This document shows, one piece after another, positions 1 through 6,181 of a stretch of DNA of 13,390 nucleotides (its first letter is position 1; every line of letters begins with the position of its first letter). Made by a program: the position numbers and the translations under genes. Below the pieces are notes generated by a model. That model saw nothing but the letters and a program-made list of their open reading frames with translations, ran no database searches and was not told the DNA's origin. This DNA comes from Bacteriovoracaceae bacterium (GTDB taxonomy: Bacteria > Bdellovibrionota > Bacteriovoracia > Bacteriovoracales > Bacteriovoracaceae): contig CANFNN010000051.1 in the NCBI GenBank assembly GCA_947448095.1, positions 1 to 13,390 on the forward strand, read 5' to 3'.

Positions 1-1
1 A

Positions 2-295
2 AAGTCTGAGGGCGATCAATCAGTTATCCGCTATTTGACTTGGGTTATACCTTCGGTTGGATTTGTGGGAACGGTTATTGGTATTTCCCAGGCGCTAATT
101 GTCGCTAATACCGGGGATATGGAAAAAATCACAATGTTATTGGGAGTGGCCTTCGATACAACACTTGTAGCGTTAGTGCTTTCCATCATCATTATGTGGT
201 TTGTGCATCAGTTGCAGCAGGAGACAGATCGGTTTCATTCTGATCTTAAAGAATTTGTGATTGATAATTTGATTAATAAGATTGAAACCGAATGA
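2..295 (+). CDS. MotA/TolQ/ExbB-type proton channel protein, C-terminal part (5' end outside window)
   Basis: The reading frame is open from the left edge, so this is the last ~97 residues of a longer protein. An internal TTG at position 35 is not a credible start. Two hydrophobic segments are visible. The first holds the motif GFVGTVIGI and the second holds AFDTTLVAL; both match the last two membrane helices of the MotA/TolQ/ExbB family, where conserved Thr/Gly residues face the proton-carrying Asp of the partner subunit. A short charged tail follows (IDNLINKIETE). In that family the protein forms the inner-membrane ring of an ion-driven stator that works with MotB, TolR or ExbD. The stop codon overlaps the ATG of the next gene in ATGA (292-295), implying translational coupling, and that gene has a TolR-like N-terminus. 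Which subfamily this belongs to cannot be decided without the missing N-terminal part. Confidence 0.85.
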   Translation, partial: KSEGDQSVIRYLTWVIPSVGFVGTVIGISQALIVANTGDMEKITMLLGVAFDTTLVALVLSIIIMWFVHQLQQETDRFHSDLKEFVIDNLINKIETE

Positions 296-1113
296 GAAAG
301 CGCCGACAGATTGAATTATTTTCGATCTCATTTTTAGATCTCCTGAGTGGGGCCCTAGGGGCTGTTATTATTTTGTATGTCGCAATACCAAAAAATAAAC
401 CTGTAGAGATTCCTAAAAAAGATGCGTCCCAAGAAGTTATTGCCCAATCTTTAAAAGAATCGAATAAAGAAATGGCCCGGCTCAAAGCTCAACTGGCAGA
501 AGTCACTGAGAAGCTTGCCATGGTTGAGTCGTCTAAGCCTAAGGGCGAAACGGGTGGGAAAAATGTCGATATTGGATTTAAGTTTAAAGGCAAAGAAATT
601 CTTTTTATCATCGATACATCTTATTCCATGATTGAAGAGGACCGTATGGGACAAGTCAAAGCGGGAATGAAAATGCTCATAACTTCTTTGGCTCCAGATT
701 ATAAGCTTGAAGTGATTCGTTATCCATTCACGGATAGAGCACCTTTTAAAACTCTCTGGGGAGTCGCCAGAGAGAATACATCGATTAATCAGATGGATAT
801 TTTTGATTTTATTTATACGCTAAGACCATTCGGTGGAACACCTACGAGAGATGCTTTATTATTTGCTTTAAAAAACTACAATGAACTCTCGGATATTGTC
901 CTTTTAACAGATGGGGCGCCGACTTTTCATAATTCGAATAAAAAAGATGACGTCTATGATATTCTGCGGGCAGTAAGAGAGGAAAATGGCAAAAAAGTAC
1001 AAATAAATTGTATCGGTGTAGGCTCAGAGATGACTAAAGATAAAACAAGTGACCGTTACAAGTTTTTAAGTGCTCTTGCTAACGAAAGTGGTGGCTTCTT
1101 CGTTGGGTTCTAG
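292..1113 (+). CDS. Membrane-anchored VWA-domain protein with TolR/MotB-like N-terminus
   Basis: The protein has 273 residues. Residues 1-9 are basic and cytoplasmic-like. Residues 10-33 form one membrane helix beginning FSISFLDLLSGALG, with Asp16 placed like the proton-carrying Asp of MotB, TolR and ExbD. Residues ~45-80 are charged and heptad-like, probably a coiled coil. From about residue 100 to the end is a VWA domain with a complete metal-ion-dependent adhesion site: DTSYS (108-112), Thr183 in GGTPT and Asp207 in LLTDG. The domain would lie in the periplasm and bind a partner through a divalent metal; the ligand is unknown. The gene overlaps the upstream channel gene by 4 nt, which supports a stator-like complex in which the VWA domain replaces the peptidoglycan-binding OmpA domain of MotB. 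The VWA call is firm; the TolR-like anchor is inferred from pattern and context. Confidence 0.85.
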   Translation: MRKRRQIELFSISFLDLLSGALGAVIILYVAIPKNKPVEIPKKDASQEVIAQSLKESNKEMARLKAQLAEVTEKLAMVESSKPKGETGGKNVDIGFKFKGKEILFIIDTSYSMIEEDRMGQVKAGMKMLITSLAPDYKLEVIRYPFTDRAPFKTLWGVARENTSINQMDIFDFIYTLRPFGGTPTRDALLFALKNYNELSDIVLLTDGAPTFHNSNKKDDVYDILRAVREENGKKVQINCIGVGSEMTKDKTSDRYKFLSALANESGGFFVGF

Positions 1114-1745
1114 AATTCATGACCACCTCCAAGAGAAAATAGAACTAAGTCGTTACCAATAAATTTGCTGAATTCTGTTTGAACAAACCATTTCTCAAAC
1201 GGCCAGCGCGAATAAAGTGATGCCATTGCCATGAGTGAATCAGGTTCGGTAAGAGTTGAGCCTCTGGGTAAGGTTAAGGACTGATTAACATACATGACCG
1301 GTATTTTAAAACCAATTTCGGCCCTTACCGATGAGACAAATCGACCTATTCCAAGAGACATTTTTGCTCCGTAAGCCGAGATATCTGATTGATCATAAGT
1401 AATGGTATTTTTGACTGCTCCCGCATTTCCTGAAGCATAAATAAAGCAACCATCTACAAATGTTCTGTAAGTGACATGGTCAAAACCTAAGGCTCCACCA
1501 GCACAGATCCCTTGATTCGTTATGATGAGTGGGCTCTTGGCCGTAGCGGTTTTAATTGATCCTGCTTGCTGCCAAGTGAGGTAATCGAGAGTCACTTGCT
1601 TAGATATTTTAGCAGGTTCAACTTTGATTTCTTGCTCCACATGGTCTACGTGGACAGAGGTCGCAGACCACACCTGTGAAGCTAAAAGAAAGAGAGCAAA
1701 ATAAAGTGTTATAGCCATATATGTGTCTGTAGTAAGTACACCCAT
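1110..1745 (-). CDS. Small predicted outer-membrane beta-barrel protein
   Basis: The product has 211 residues and no family I recognise. A hydrophobic stretch (AITLYFALFLLASQ) ending near VWSA fits a secretory signal. The body alternates polar and hydrophobic residues as in short amphipathic strands, and the chain ends with Phe (LGGGHEF), the usual C-terminal signal for outer-membrane barrel insertion. Two cysteines (GICAGG and DGCFIY) are close enough to form a disulfide. ATG at 1745 is preceded by GAGAG on the minus strand and overlaps the upstream gene by 37 nt. A second ATG at 1718 would give a shorter signal peptide but has no ribosome site. The gene is probably co-transcribed with the cytochrome/barrel gene. 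Its stop codon overlaps that of the convergent VWA gene. Barrel assignment is inferred from sequence texture only. Confidence 0.7.
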   Translation of the reverse strand: MGVLTTDTYMAITLYFALFLLASQVWSATSVHVDHVEQEIKVEPAKISKQVTLDYLTWQQAGSIKTATAKSPLIITNQGICAGGALGFDHVTYRTFVDGCFIYASGNAGAVKNTITYDQSDISAYGAKMSLGIGRFVSSVRAEIGFKIPVMYVNQSLTLPRGSTLTEPDSLMAMASLYSRWPFEKWFVQTEFSKFIGNDLVLFSLGGGHEF

Positions 1746-2866
1746 GAATCTCTCACGGATGTGTTTGATATAAAGTTTCTTGTGTCATAAATATCTGCAC
1801 GAAGCTCCAGCCGCTGGATTGGAAAGTATTGCAGACCCGGACCCCATCTTAAGATGTAATCTTTTTGACTGATGTCATTTTTTAAATATTCTATGTTCGT
1901 TAGGACATACAGACCCCTAAAAGGCCGGATGTAGGTTTGAAGTAAACCATAACGAGCAGTAGTGTTTGATAATTGATCAGGAGATTTTTCTGTCTGGCCA
2001 ATCTCTGCCAACAGAGAAGAGCCTTCTTTAAGGTTAAATCTTCCATGTACTGAGTAAGAAGTAAGTTTTAAGTAATCATTTTTGGAAGCAAGAAATGAAG
2101 CCCCCAGTCGGTGTTTACCAAATATGTTTCTTTCAATCATGGTGCTTCCACCCTTCATGCGGTAACTAGCATCTTGATTGTAGTTTCCTAAAAACAAATG
2201 GGTTCCACCTTCCCATTCTCCAAATATGTAGTGCCCGGCCACGCCGTAGGTTTGATCATTTTGTGCGATCCGTGGAAGCTCTCTGCTAAAGGCAATGTGT
2301 TCAACGACCCTTATGCCATAAACTTTATCCATGAGACCGGCATAGACTCCGAAATTTTTGTTAAAACGGTAACCGGCGTAGAGATTTCGACTTCTATATT
2401 TCTGATCGCTTTCACCTTCATCGAGAACTGCTGGTAAAGGAACTTTCCCATAATCAGCAGCAAAGATGAATTTATCATTTTCACCAAACTTCATGGCAAG
2501 TCTGGCATCAAATTGCATGGGGATCCATTGTTTTTGTTCATTACTGCCAGAGCCTGGATTCGAGACAACGGTAAACCCGCGATAGTTTACTTGCGTTCGG
2601 ATCCATTTTTGTGTGGGCTTTCGGAAAAGAAATCCTGAAGTATAAGCAATCTTCTCCTCATCCCAGGTTTTGGGATAAAAAGTTCGTGCTGATATGGCAG
2701 TCGCAGATACAGCGCGGCCGTAATCAGTTAGCTGACCATTCCCAAAAGGATTGAAATGGCAGTTGATACATGAGGGATATCCGTGGCCAATAAAATTGGC
2801 ATACCCCCATGAGAGTTTAGTAAAAAGTAACAGCAAAATAATAATCGGCATCTTCATACGGTCCAT
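1709..2866 (-). CDS. Outer-membrane beta-barrel protein with an N-terminal c-type haem motif
   Basis: The protein has 385 residues. A signal peptide covers about residues 1-22. Immediately after it, at residues 29-51, is GYPSCINCHFNPFGNG followed by LTDYGR, containing one CxxCH haem-attachment motif (Cys33, Cys36, His37). From about residue 75 onward the chain reads as many amphipathic strands separated by polar turns and ends in THIWL, as expected for an outer-membrane barrel. A barrel with a covalently attached haem at its periplasmic mouth suggests a porin-cytochrome role in moving electrons across the outer membrane. The upstream diheme lipoprotein gene and the downstream small barrel gene are on the same strand. 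Alternative ATG starts exist at 2857 and 2851, and none has a strong ribosome site. No sixth haem ligand is obvious, so the motif could also bind zinc or be structural. Confidence 0.75.
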   Translation of the reverse strand: MDRMKMPIIILLLLFTKLSWGYANFIGHGYPSCINCHFNPFGNGQLTDYGRAVSATAISARTFYPKTWDEEKIAYTSGFLFRKPTQKWIRTQVNYRGFTVVSNPGSGSNEQKQWIPMQFDARLAMKFGENDKFIFAADYGKVPLPAVLDEGESDQKYRSRNLYAGYRFNKNFGVYAGLMDKVYGIRVVEHIAFSRELPRIAQNDQTYGVAGHYIFGEWEGGTHLFLGNYNQDASYRMKGGSTMIERNIFGKHRLGASFLASKNDYLKLTSYSVHGRFNLKEGSSLLAEIGQTEKSPDQLSNTTARYGLLQTYIRPFRGLYVLTNIEYLKNDISQKDYILRWGPGLQYFPIQRLELRADIYDTRNFISNTSVRDSWVYLLQTHIWL

Positions 2867-2940
2867 TTTGTTTTTGGTCCGTGCGAAGAATTACCGATTA
2901 AATTTTAGTTGTACAGACGCTACTCAAGAAGAACACTGTG

Positions 2941-3639
2941 CTAGCGGTTTGCAAAATCCGTTATGTATTGCAATACCATGGCCTGTAAATTAGTAGGCAC
3001 ACTTGATCCACCTTGGGGCATGGATCCGTTTCTAATAGTCGTATAAAATAAGCTGCTTGAAGGGGATGTCGTGTTCATCCACTTGGCCAGACTCGCCTCG
3101 CTACCCACGCTGTGGCAATTTAAACAACGATAGGGTGTCAAAATGGTGGATTTAATTAAAGCATAAGATATTCCAGTGGTTGTTGTTCCACCGGTTGTTG
3201 TTCCGCCGGTTGTTGTTCCGCCGGTTGTTGTTCCGCCAGTTGTTGTTCCGCCAGTTGTGGTTCCGCCAGTTGTGGTTGGAGCCATTTGAGTAATATAATT
3301 TCGAATTAATTCAAGAGAAAGAGTGCTTAGTGGTTTTTGATTTTGTGGCATGGATCCACTTTCTACTGTCGTAAAAAATAAACTGGTATCAGGATTTCCT
3401 GGAGTAATCCATTTTTTTAAATTTGCCTCCGTTCCCACAGTACTGTGACAACTAAGACAGTAGGGAGTCAGAATTTGGGACTTAATTTGAGAAAAGGCGA
3501 CTTTCTCATTTGGGTTCAAGGGAAGGTTAGATGAATCATTAACTTTGAAGTCAAGACTTGAGGTCTTGTTTCCACAGTGAGTTAAGAGAATCATCGACAT
3601 GAGTGCAAAAAGAAGATTGTATTTTTTCATAGGCCTCAT
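2941..3639 (-). CDS. Diheme c-type cytochrome lipoprotein with duplicated domain
   Basis: The product has 232 residues. MKKYNLLFALMSMILLTHC is a lipoprotein-like signal with Cys22, although His before the Cys is atypical. Two cytochrome c-like domains follow. Domain 1 has CLSCH (61-65) and a likely distal Met97 in GSMPQ. Domain 2 has CLNCH (172-176) and Met207 in GSMPQ. The two are clearly duplicates (IKSQILTPY/IKSTILTPY, NYITQMA/QYITDFA). A Thr/Gly linker of six TTTGG units joins them (122-151). The product is probably a periplasmic, membrane-tethered electron carrier serving the haem-bearing barrel encoded 74 bp downstream. The start is ambiguous: ATG at 3630 (MKKYN) sits just after an AGG and gives a more usual signal peptide than ATG at 3639. 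The two domains share DNA-level similarity (3017-3051 and 3347-3381), pointing to internal duplication. Confidence 0.85.
   Translation of the reverse strand: MRPMKKYNLLFALMSMILLTHCGNKTSSLDFKVNDSSNLPLNPNEKVAFSQIKSQILTPYCLSCHSTVGTEANLKKWITPGNPDTSLFFTTVESGSMPQNQKPLSTLSLELIRNYITQMAPTTTGGTTTGGTTTGGTTTGGTTTGGTTTGGTTTTGISYALIKSTILTPYRCLNCHSVGSEASLAKWMNTTSPSSSLFYTTIRNGSMPQGGSSVPTNLQAMVLQYITDFANR
3187..3276 (-). repeat. In-frame 15-nt tandem repeat (TTTGG linker)
   Basis: Six consecutive 15-nt units, read as GGTTGTTGTTCCGCC on the plus strand with small variations (ccacc, ccagt, tgtggt), encode six TTTGG pentapeptides, followed by a partial TTTTG. The unit is a multiple of three, so copy-number change would alter only the length of the linker between the two haem domains. 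Confidence 0.9.
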
Positions 3640-3748
3640 GCTAATCGCTAATCAAGATTTGGCGCAATAGAAAAGGAATTGACCAATTTTCTTTTAGAAA
3701 TAAAACAAAAGGTTACGTTTCTGATGGGATTGCTTTACTCAGGTGAGT

Positions 3749-3777
3749 TTGCACTTCAAAAAGAACTCCTATAGATT
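3749..3777 (+). promoter_or_regulatory. Possible sigma70-type promoter for the YceI-family gene
   Basis: TTGCAC (3749-3754) is followed after 17 nt by TAGATT (3772-3777). This lies 35 nt before the ATG at 3812, which has a ribosome site AAAGGA at 3801-3806. It is a visual match only; each hexamer has plausible but not perfect agreement with consensus. Confidence 0.35.
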
Positions 3778-3811
3778 CATGGACTACACAAATCCCTAAC
3801 AAAGGAAAAGT

Positions 3812-4291
3812 ATGAAATTTTTATTTCTATTTGTTCTCGCTTCATTTTCTGTTCTTGCGGAGAGTAAGCTCGTCGTCAATGTGGAATTAAACCCTGCAGG
3901 ATCTTTTCAGGCCACGAGTGAGAATCTTCGTGGAGAACTAATCAAAAAGAATGGTGTTTTTACGGCCAAAAACATCAGCGTCAATGTCGAGTCTCTGAAA
4001 ACGGGAATCGATTTACGTGATGAGCATTTTTGGAAGCACATGAATTCATCAAAATATAATCAAGCTGTCATCAGCGATTTAAAAGGTGAAAATGGAAAGG
4101 CCACAGCACAGCTTGAAGTCGCAGGAGTCAAGAGAACGATTCAAATAAGCTACCAAGAAGAGGGGAGTAATATTGTGGGAAAATTTACCGTTAATGCCCA
4201 TGATTTCAAACTTCCTCAGGCAGAATATCTTGGAATCGGAGTTGAAGATAAAGTCGTGAGTGAGGTGACTATGCCGTTTAAACAAATCTAA
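3812..4291 (+). CDS. Secreted YceI-family protein
   Basis: The product has 159 residues. Residues 1-16 are a signal peptide (MKFLFLFVLASFSVLA, cleavage likely after LA). The body shows YceI-family landmarks: the stretch VESLKTGIDLRDEHFWKHM, followed by a repeated strand pattern ending in VSEVTMPF. YceI proteins form an extended periplasmic lipocalin-like barrel that binds a long-chain isoprenoid or amide lipid; ligand and role here are unknown. It is somewhat shorter than the ~190-residue E. coli member. The start is well supported by AAAGGAAAAG just upstream. The gene stands alone, divergent from the cytochrome operon and convergent with the PhoD-like gene, so it is probably transcribed singly. 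Confidence 0.85.
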   Translation: MKFLFLFVLASFSVLAESKLVVNVELNPAGSFQATSENLRGELIKKNGVFTAKNISVNVESLKTGIDLRDEHFWKHMNSSKYNQAVISDLKGENGKATAQLEVAGVKRTIQISYQEEGSNIVGKFTVNAHDFKLPQAEYLGIGVEDKVVSEVTMPFKQI

Positions 4292-4328
4292 AAATAATTT
4301 TATTGAGGTACTGTAGTGGTACCTCAAT
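4291..4328 (-). terminator. Intrinsic terminator at convergent junction, best oriented for the minus strand
   Basis: A perfect 10-bp inverted repeat, attgaggtac (4302-4311) and gtacctcaat (4319-4328), has a 7-nt loop. Read on the minus strand the hairpin lies 6 nt after the stop of the PhoD-like gene and is followed by AAAATTATTTTT, an interrupted U-tract. On the plus strand no T-run follows, so termination of the YceI gene would be weaker. Confidence 0.65.
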
Positions 4329-4334
4329 GACTAA

Positions 4335-5333
4335 CTAGAGTTCACTCCATTGATTCGATTTCCACACAATCCTTTTCCTGTTCAATCCTTCAGCTTTTTC
4401 AGTCCTCACGGACAAACTTAGTATTGGTGTCGATTTCGCCCAACTAATTTCAATCAGACCATAGTTATGTTCGAAGACCGTATTAGGGTATTGGCCTCTA
4501 AGATATGGGCGCAGCAGGGGGGAAATATTGTGAGTCATTCCACTCGACAAGAATTCCATTTCTCCTTCTTTCCCAAAGATGCTGGCAAAGTGTCTGTCGC
4601 CAGTGAGATAAAGATAGGGACGCTTAGAATCTTTCAGGATCTTTTGAAGATGCTTCTTTTCATCTGGGTAATCTGACCATTCTTCTGAATGGAAAGTGGC
4701 TTCAGTTAGAACAGAAATTCCCGAAACAATGAAATGAAGGGAAGCCTTAGAGTTCATTATTTCCTTTTCCAGCCAATCCCACTGGGCTTTGCCTAGGATG
4801 ATTTTCTTTTTTGAGTCTAGAAAATATCTGTTATCTAAAAGGATAATTTTGATTTTTTTACCTAATTCGCCAAATTCATAACTGGTATAAAGGCCTTCTT
4901 GCTTTCTTCTTAATGAATGGATGGGTTCTTCCAAAAAATCAAGAGCATACTGTTGGCTTAGCTTCTTGTCTGGATAATCTCCGCCACCATTGTTTTTCCC
5001 AAAATCATGATCATCCCATATGCCAACGATAGGAGTCTGTGACTTAAAGAGTTTATACTCTTCAACTTGATTTTGAACTTGATAGGCCGCAAGGATTTCA
5101 CCAATACCTTTACCATCGGCATAGATGCTATCGCCGCCCCAAATAAATAGATCGGGAGACTGACTAATGAGGTCCTGCCAAAGGGGCTGCTTTTTGTAGT
5201 GCTTGTTGCAAGAGCCGAAAGCAAGGGTTCTTATATTACGAATCGCCCTCAATTTTTTTGAGTTTGTATTCATTGATTGAGAGTAAGACAATTGAGTGGC
5301 AAAAATGATGATTAGTAAGAAGATTTTATTCAT
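4335..5333 (-). CDS. PhoD-like metallophosphatase, secreted
   Basis: The start chosen is ATG at 5333, giving 332 residues beginning MNKIFLLIIIFATQLSYSQS, a clear signal peptide. The frame extends to a TTG at 5369, but that adds 12 residues that would spoil the signal. Motifs of the PhoD phosphatase/phosphodiesterase superfamily are present in order: FGSCN (39-43, with the Cys that is an iron ligand in PhoD), GGDSIYAD (66-73, the Asp-x-x-Tyr metal motif), GIWDDHDFG (104-112), LLDNRYF (~165-171) and TGDRHF (244-249). It probably hydrolyses phosphate esters in the periplasm or outside the cell; the substrate is unknown. It lies 69 bp downstream of the HExxH lipoprotein gene and may share its transcript. 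It is shorter than classical PhoD (over 500 residues), resembling the compact PhoD-like branch. Confidence 0.85.
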   Translation of the reverse strand: MNKIFLLIIIFATQLSYSQSMNTNSKKLRAIRNIRTLAFGSCNKHYKKQPLWQDLISQSPDLFIWGGDSIYADGKGIGEILAAYQVQNQVEEYKLFKSQTPIVGIWDDHDFGKNNGGGDYPDKKLSQQYALDFLEEPIHSLRRKQEGLYTSYEFGELGKKIKIILLDNRYFLDSKKKIILGKAQWDWLEKEIMNSKASLHFIVSGISVLTEATFHSEEWSDYPDEKKHLQKILKDSKRPYLYLTGDRHFASIFGKEGEMEFLSSGMTHNISPLLRPYLRGQYPNTVFEHNYGLIEISWAKSTPILSLSVRTEKAEGLNRKRIVWKSNQWSEL

Positions 5334-5402
5334 GCCGTAGGTGATACTAAAGGATATAACTCCGTGCAAGTAAATAGCAATTTTAGGGTCGTTTTAATAC
5401 GA

Positions 5403-6026
5403 TCATTGGATATTACGGGCTGGAATTAGGGTAAGTTTATGTTTCTTTAAAATAGCTTCGATCGCCTTAAATTTGAGGTAGACCTGTGTATTGATCCATG
5501 GGTAGACCTTGTCGGTATTAATAAAATCTTTTAGAACTTTATTGGCTTCCTTTTTATTCACTAATTGGATCATGGTCTTATATTCAAGAAAGCAAATAAT
5601 CGTTTCCACATAGGCGGAGTTTACGTCACTACCTAATTCTTCTTTAGGCAGAGCAGGAAGAATGCCTTTGATTTCCTCGGTTGCTGTTTGTAATTCCTTC
5701 GCCTTAATGATTGACCACCAGTGAAGTTGCTCATGAAGAAAAGCTGCCAGAAGTTTATTAGGTTGTTCAGCGTAACGAGTGCTGAGAGTAAGTACGGGAT
5801 GTGAATGAGGGGTGACATGTGATTGTATTTGTATATCCAATGTCCAGAGAAAGGGTTTGAGGTCATAAATTTGTAGAAGATGTTCTAAGTTTTGTCTTGT
5901 GAGTGCAGTCCATTTGTTTGGACCGACCTCTGTCATTCTTAGCATAGGTGCGGTAACTAACGGAGCTTGAGGTTGACTAGTGCAGCCACTCATTAATAAG
6001 ACAAATAAACAAATCAGCATCTTCAT
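5403..6026 (-). CDS. Lipoprotein with HExxH putative zinc-metallopeptidase motif
   Basis: The start chosen is ATG at 6026; a GTG one codon upstream is in frame. The product has 207 residues. MKMLICLFVLLMSGC is a classic lipoprotein signal with Cys15, placing the protein on a membrane facing the periplasm. HEQLHWW (HEQLH at 98-102) fits HExxH, in which the two His bind zinc and the Glu activates water. A Glu 39 residues after the second His, in SAYVETIICFLEY, is a candidate third ligand, as in gluzincin-type enzymes. The rest is helical and lysine-rich. I do not recognise a named family. A single HExxH can arise by chance, but here it is embedded in a hydrophobic helix-like context (LAAFLHEQLHWW), as in real peptidases. 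Upstream 6030-6181 is the divergent regulatory region shared with the next gene. Confidence 0.75.
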   Translation of the reverse strand: MKMLICLFVLLMSGCTSQPQAPLVTAPMLRMTEVGPNKWTALTRQNLEHLLQIYDLKPFLWTLDIQIQSHVTPHSHPVLTLSTRYAEQPNKLLAAFLHEQLHWWSIIKAKELQTATEEIKGILPALPKEELGSDVNSAYVETIICFLEYKTMIQLVNKKEANKVLKDFINTDKVYPWINTQVYLKFKAIEAILKKHKLTLIPARNIQ

Positions 6027-6181
6027 CACTCTATGGTCTGGTAAGATGGGAAAATAAACAATCAGAAAGAAAATAGCACTAAAGAATCAGCCAATGGGAA
6101 AAGTCGGGTATTTATCTTTCCCAGCGTAAAATGGTATTTTTTTGTATAGTTATCTTGATTCAATCTCATTCAGGGGGTCCT

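Noticed and set aside
2..1113. A Zorya (ZorAB) anti-phage system
   Set aside because: The channel-type protein fits ZorA only loosely, but the partner has a VWA domain rather than the OmpA-like domain of ZorB, and the window shows no ZorC, ZorD or ZorE gene. The next gene is on the opposite strand.
2751..2993. Plus-strand open frame of 80 codons across the barrel/cytochrome gene boundary
   Set aside because: It is antisense to two recognisable genes, has no ribosome site and no sensible protein composition.
3187..3276. Short CRISPR-like or regulatory repeat array
   Set aside because: The 15-nt units are directly adjacent without spacers and stay in frame as TTTGG, so they are a protein linker.
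3640..3653. Tandem GCTAATC GCTAATC directly before the cytochrome gene start
   Set aside because: Only two 7-nt copies; too short to distinguish from chance, and no paired elements were seen.
5334..5369. N-terminal extension of the PhoD-like protein from a TTG at 5369
   Set aside because: It lacks a ribosome site and would put 12 residues ahead of a clean signal peptide starting at ATG 5333.
6131..6181. Upstream ATG at 6131 as start of the lipoprotein at 6182-6919
   Set aside because: It would place 17 residues before the lipoprotein signal; ATG 6182 has the AGGGGG ribosome site.
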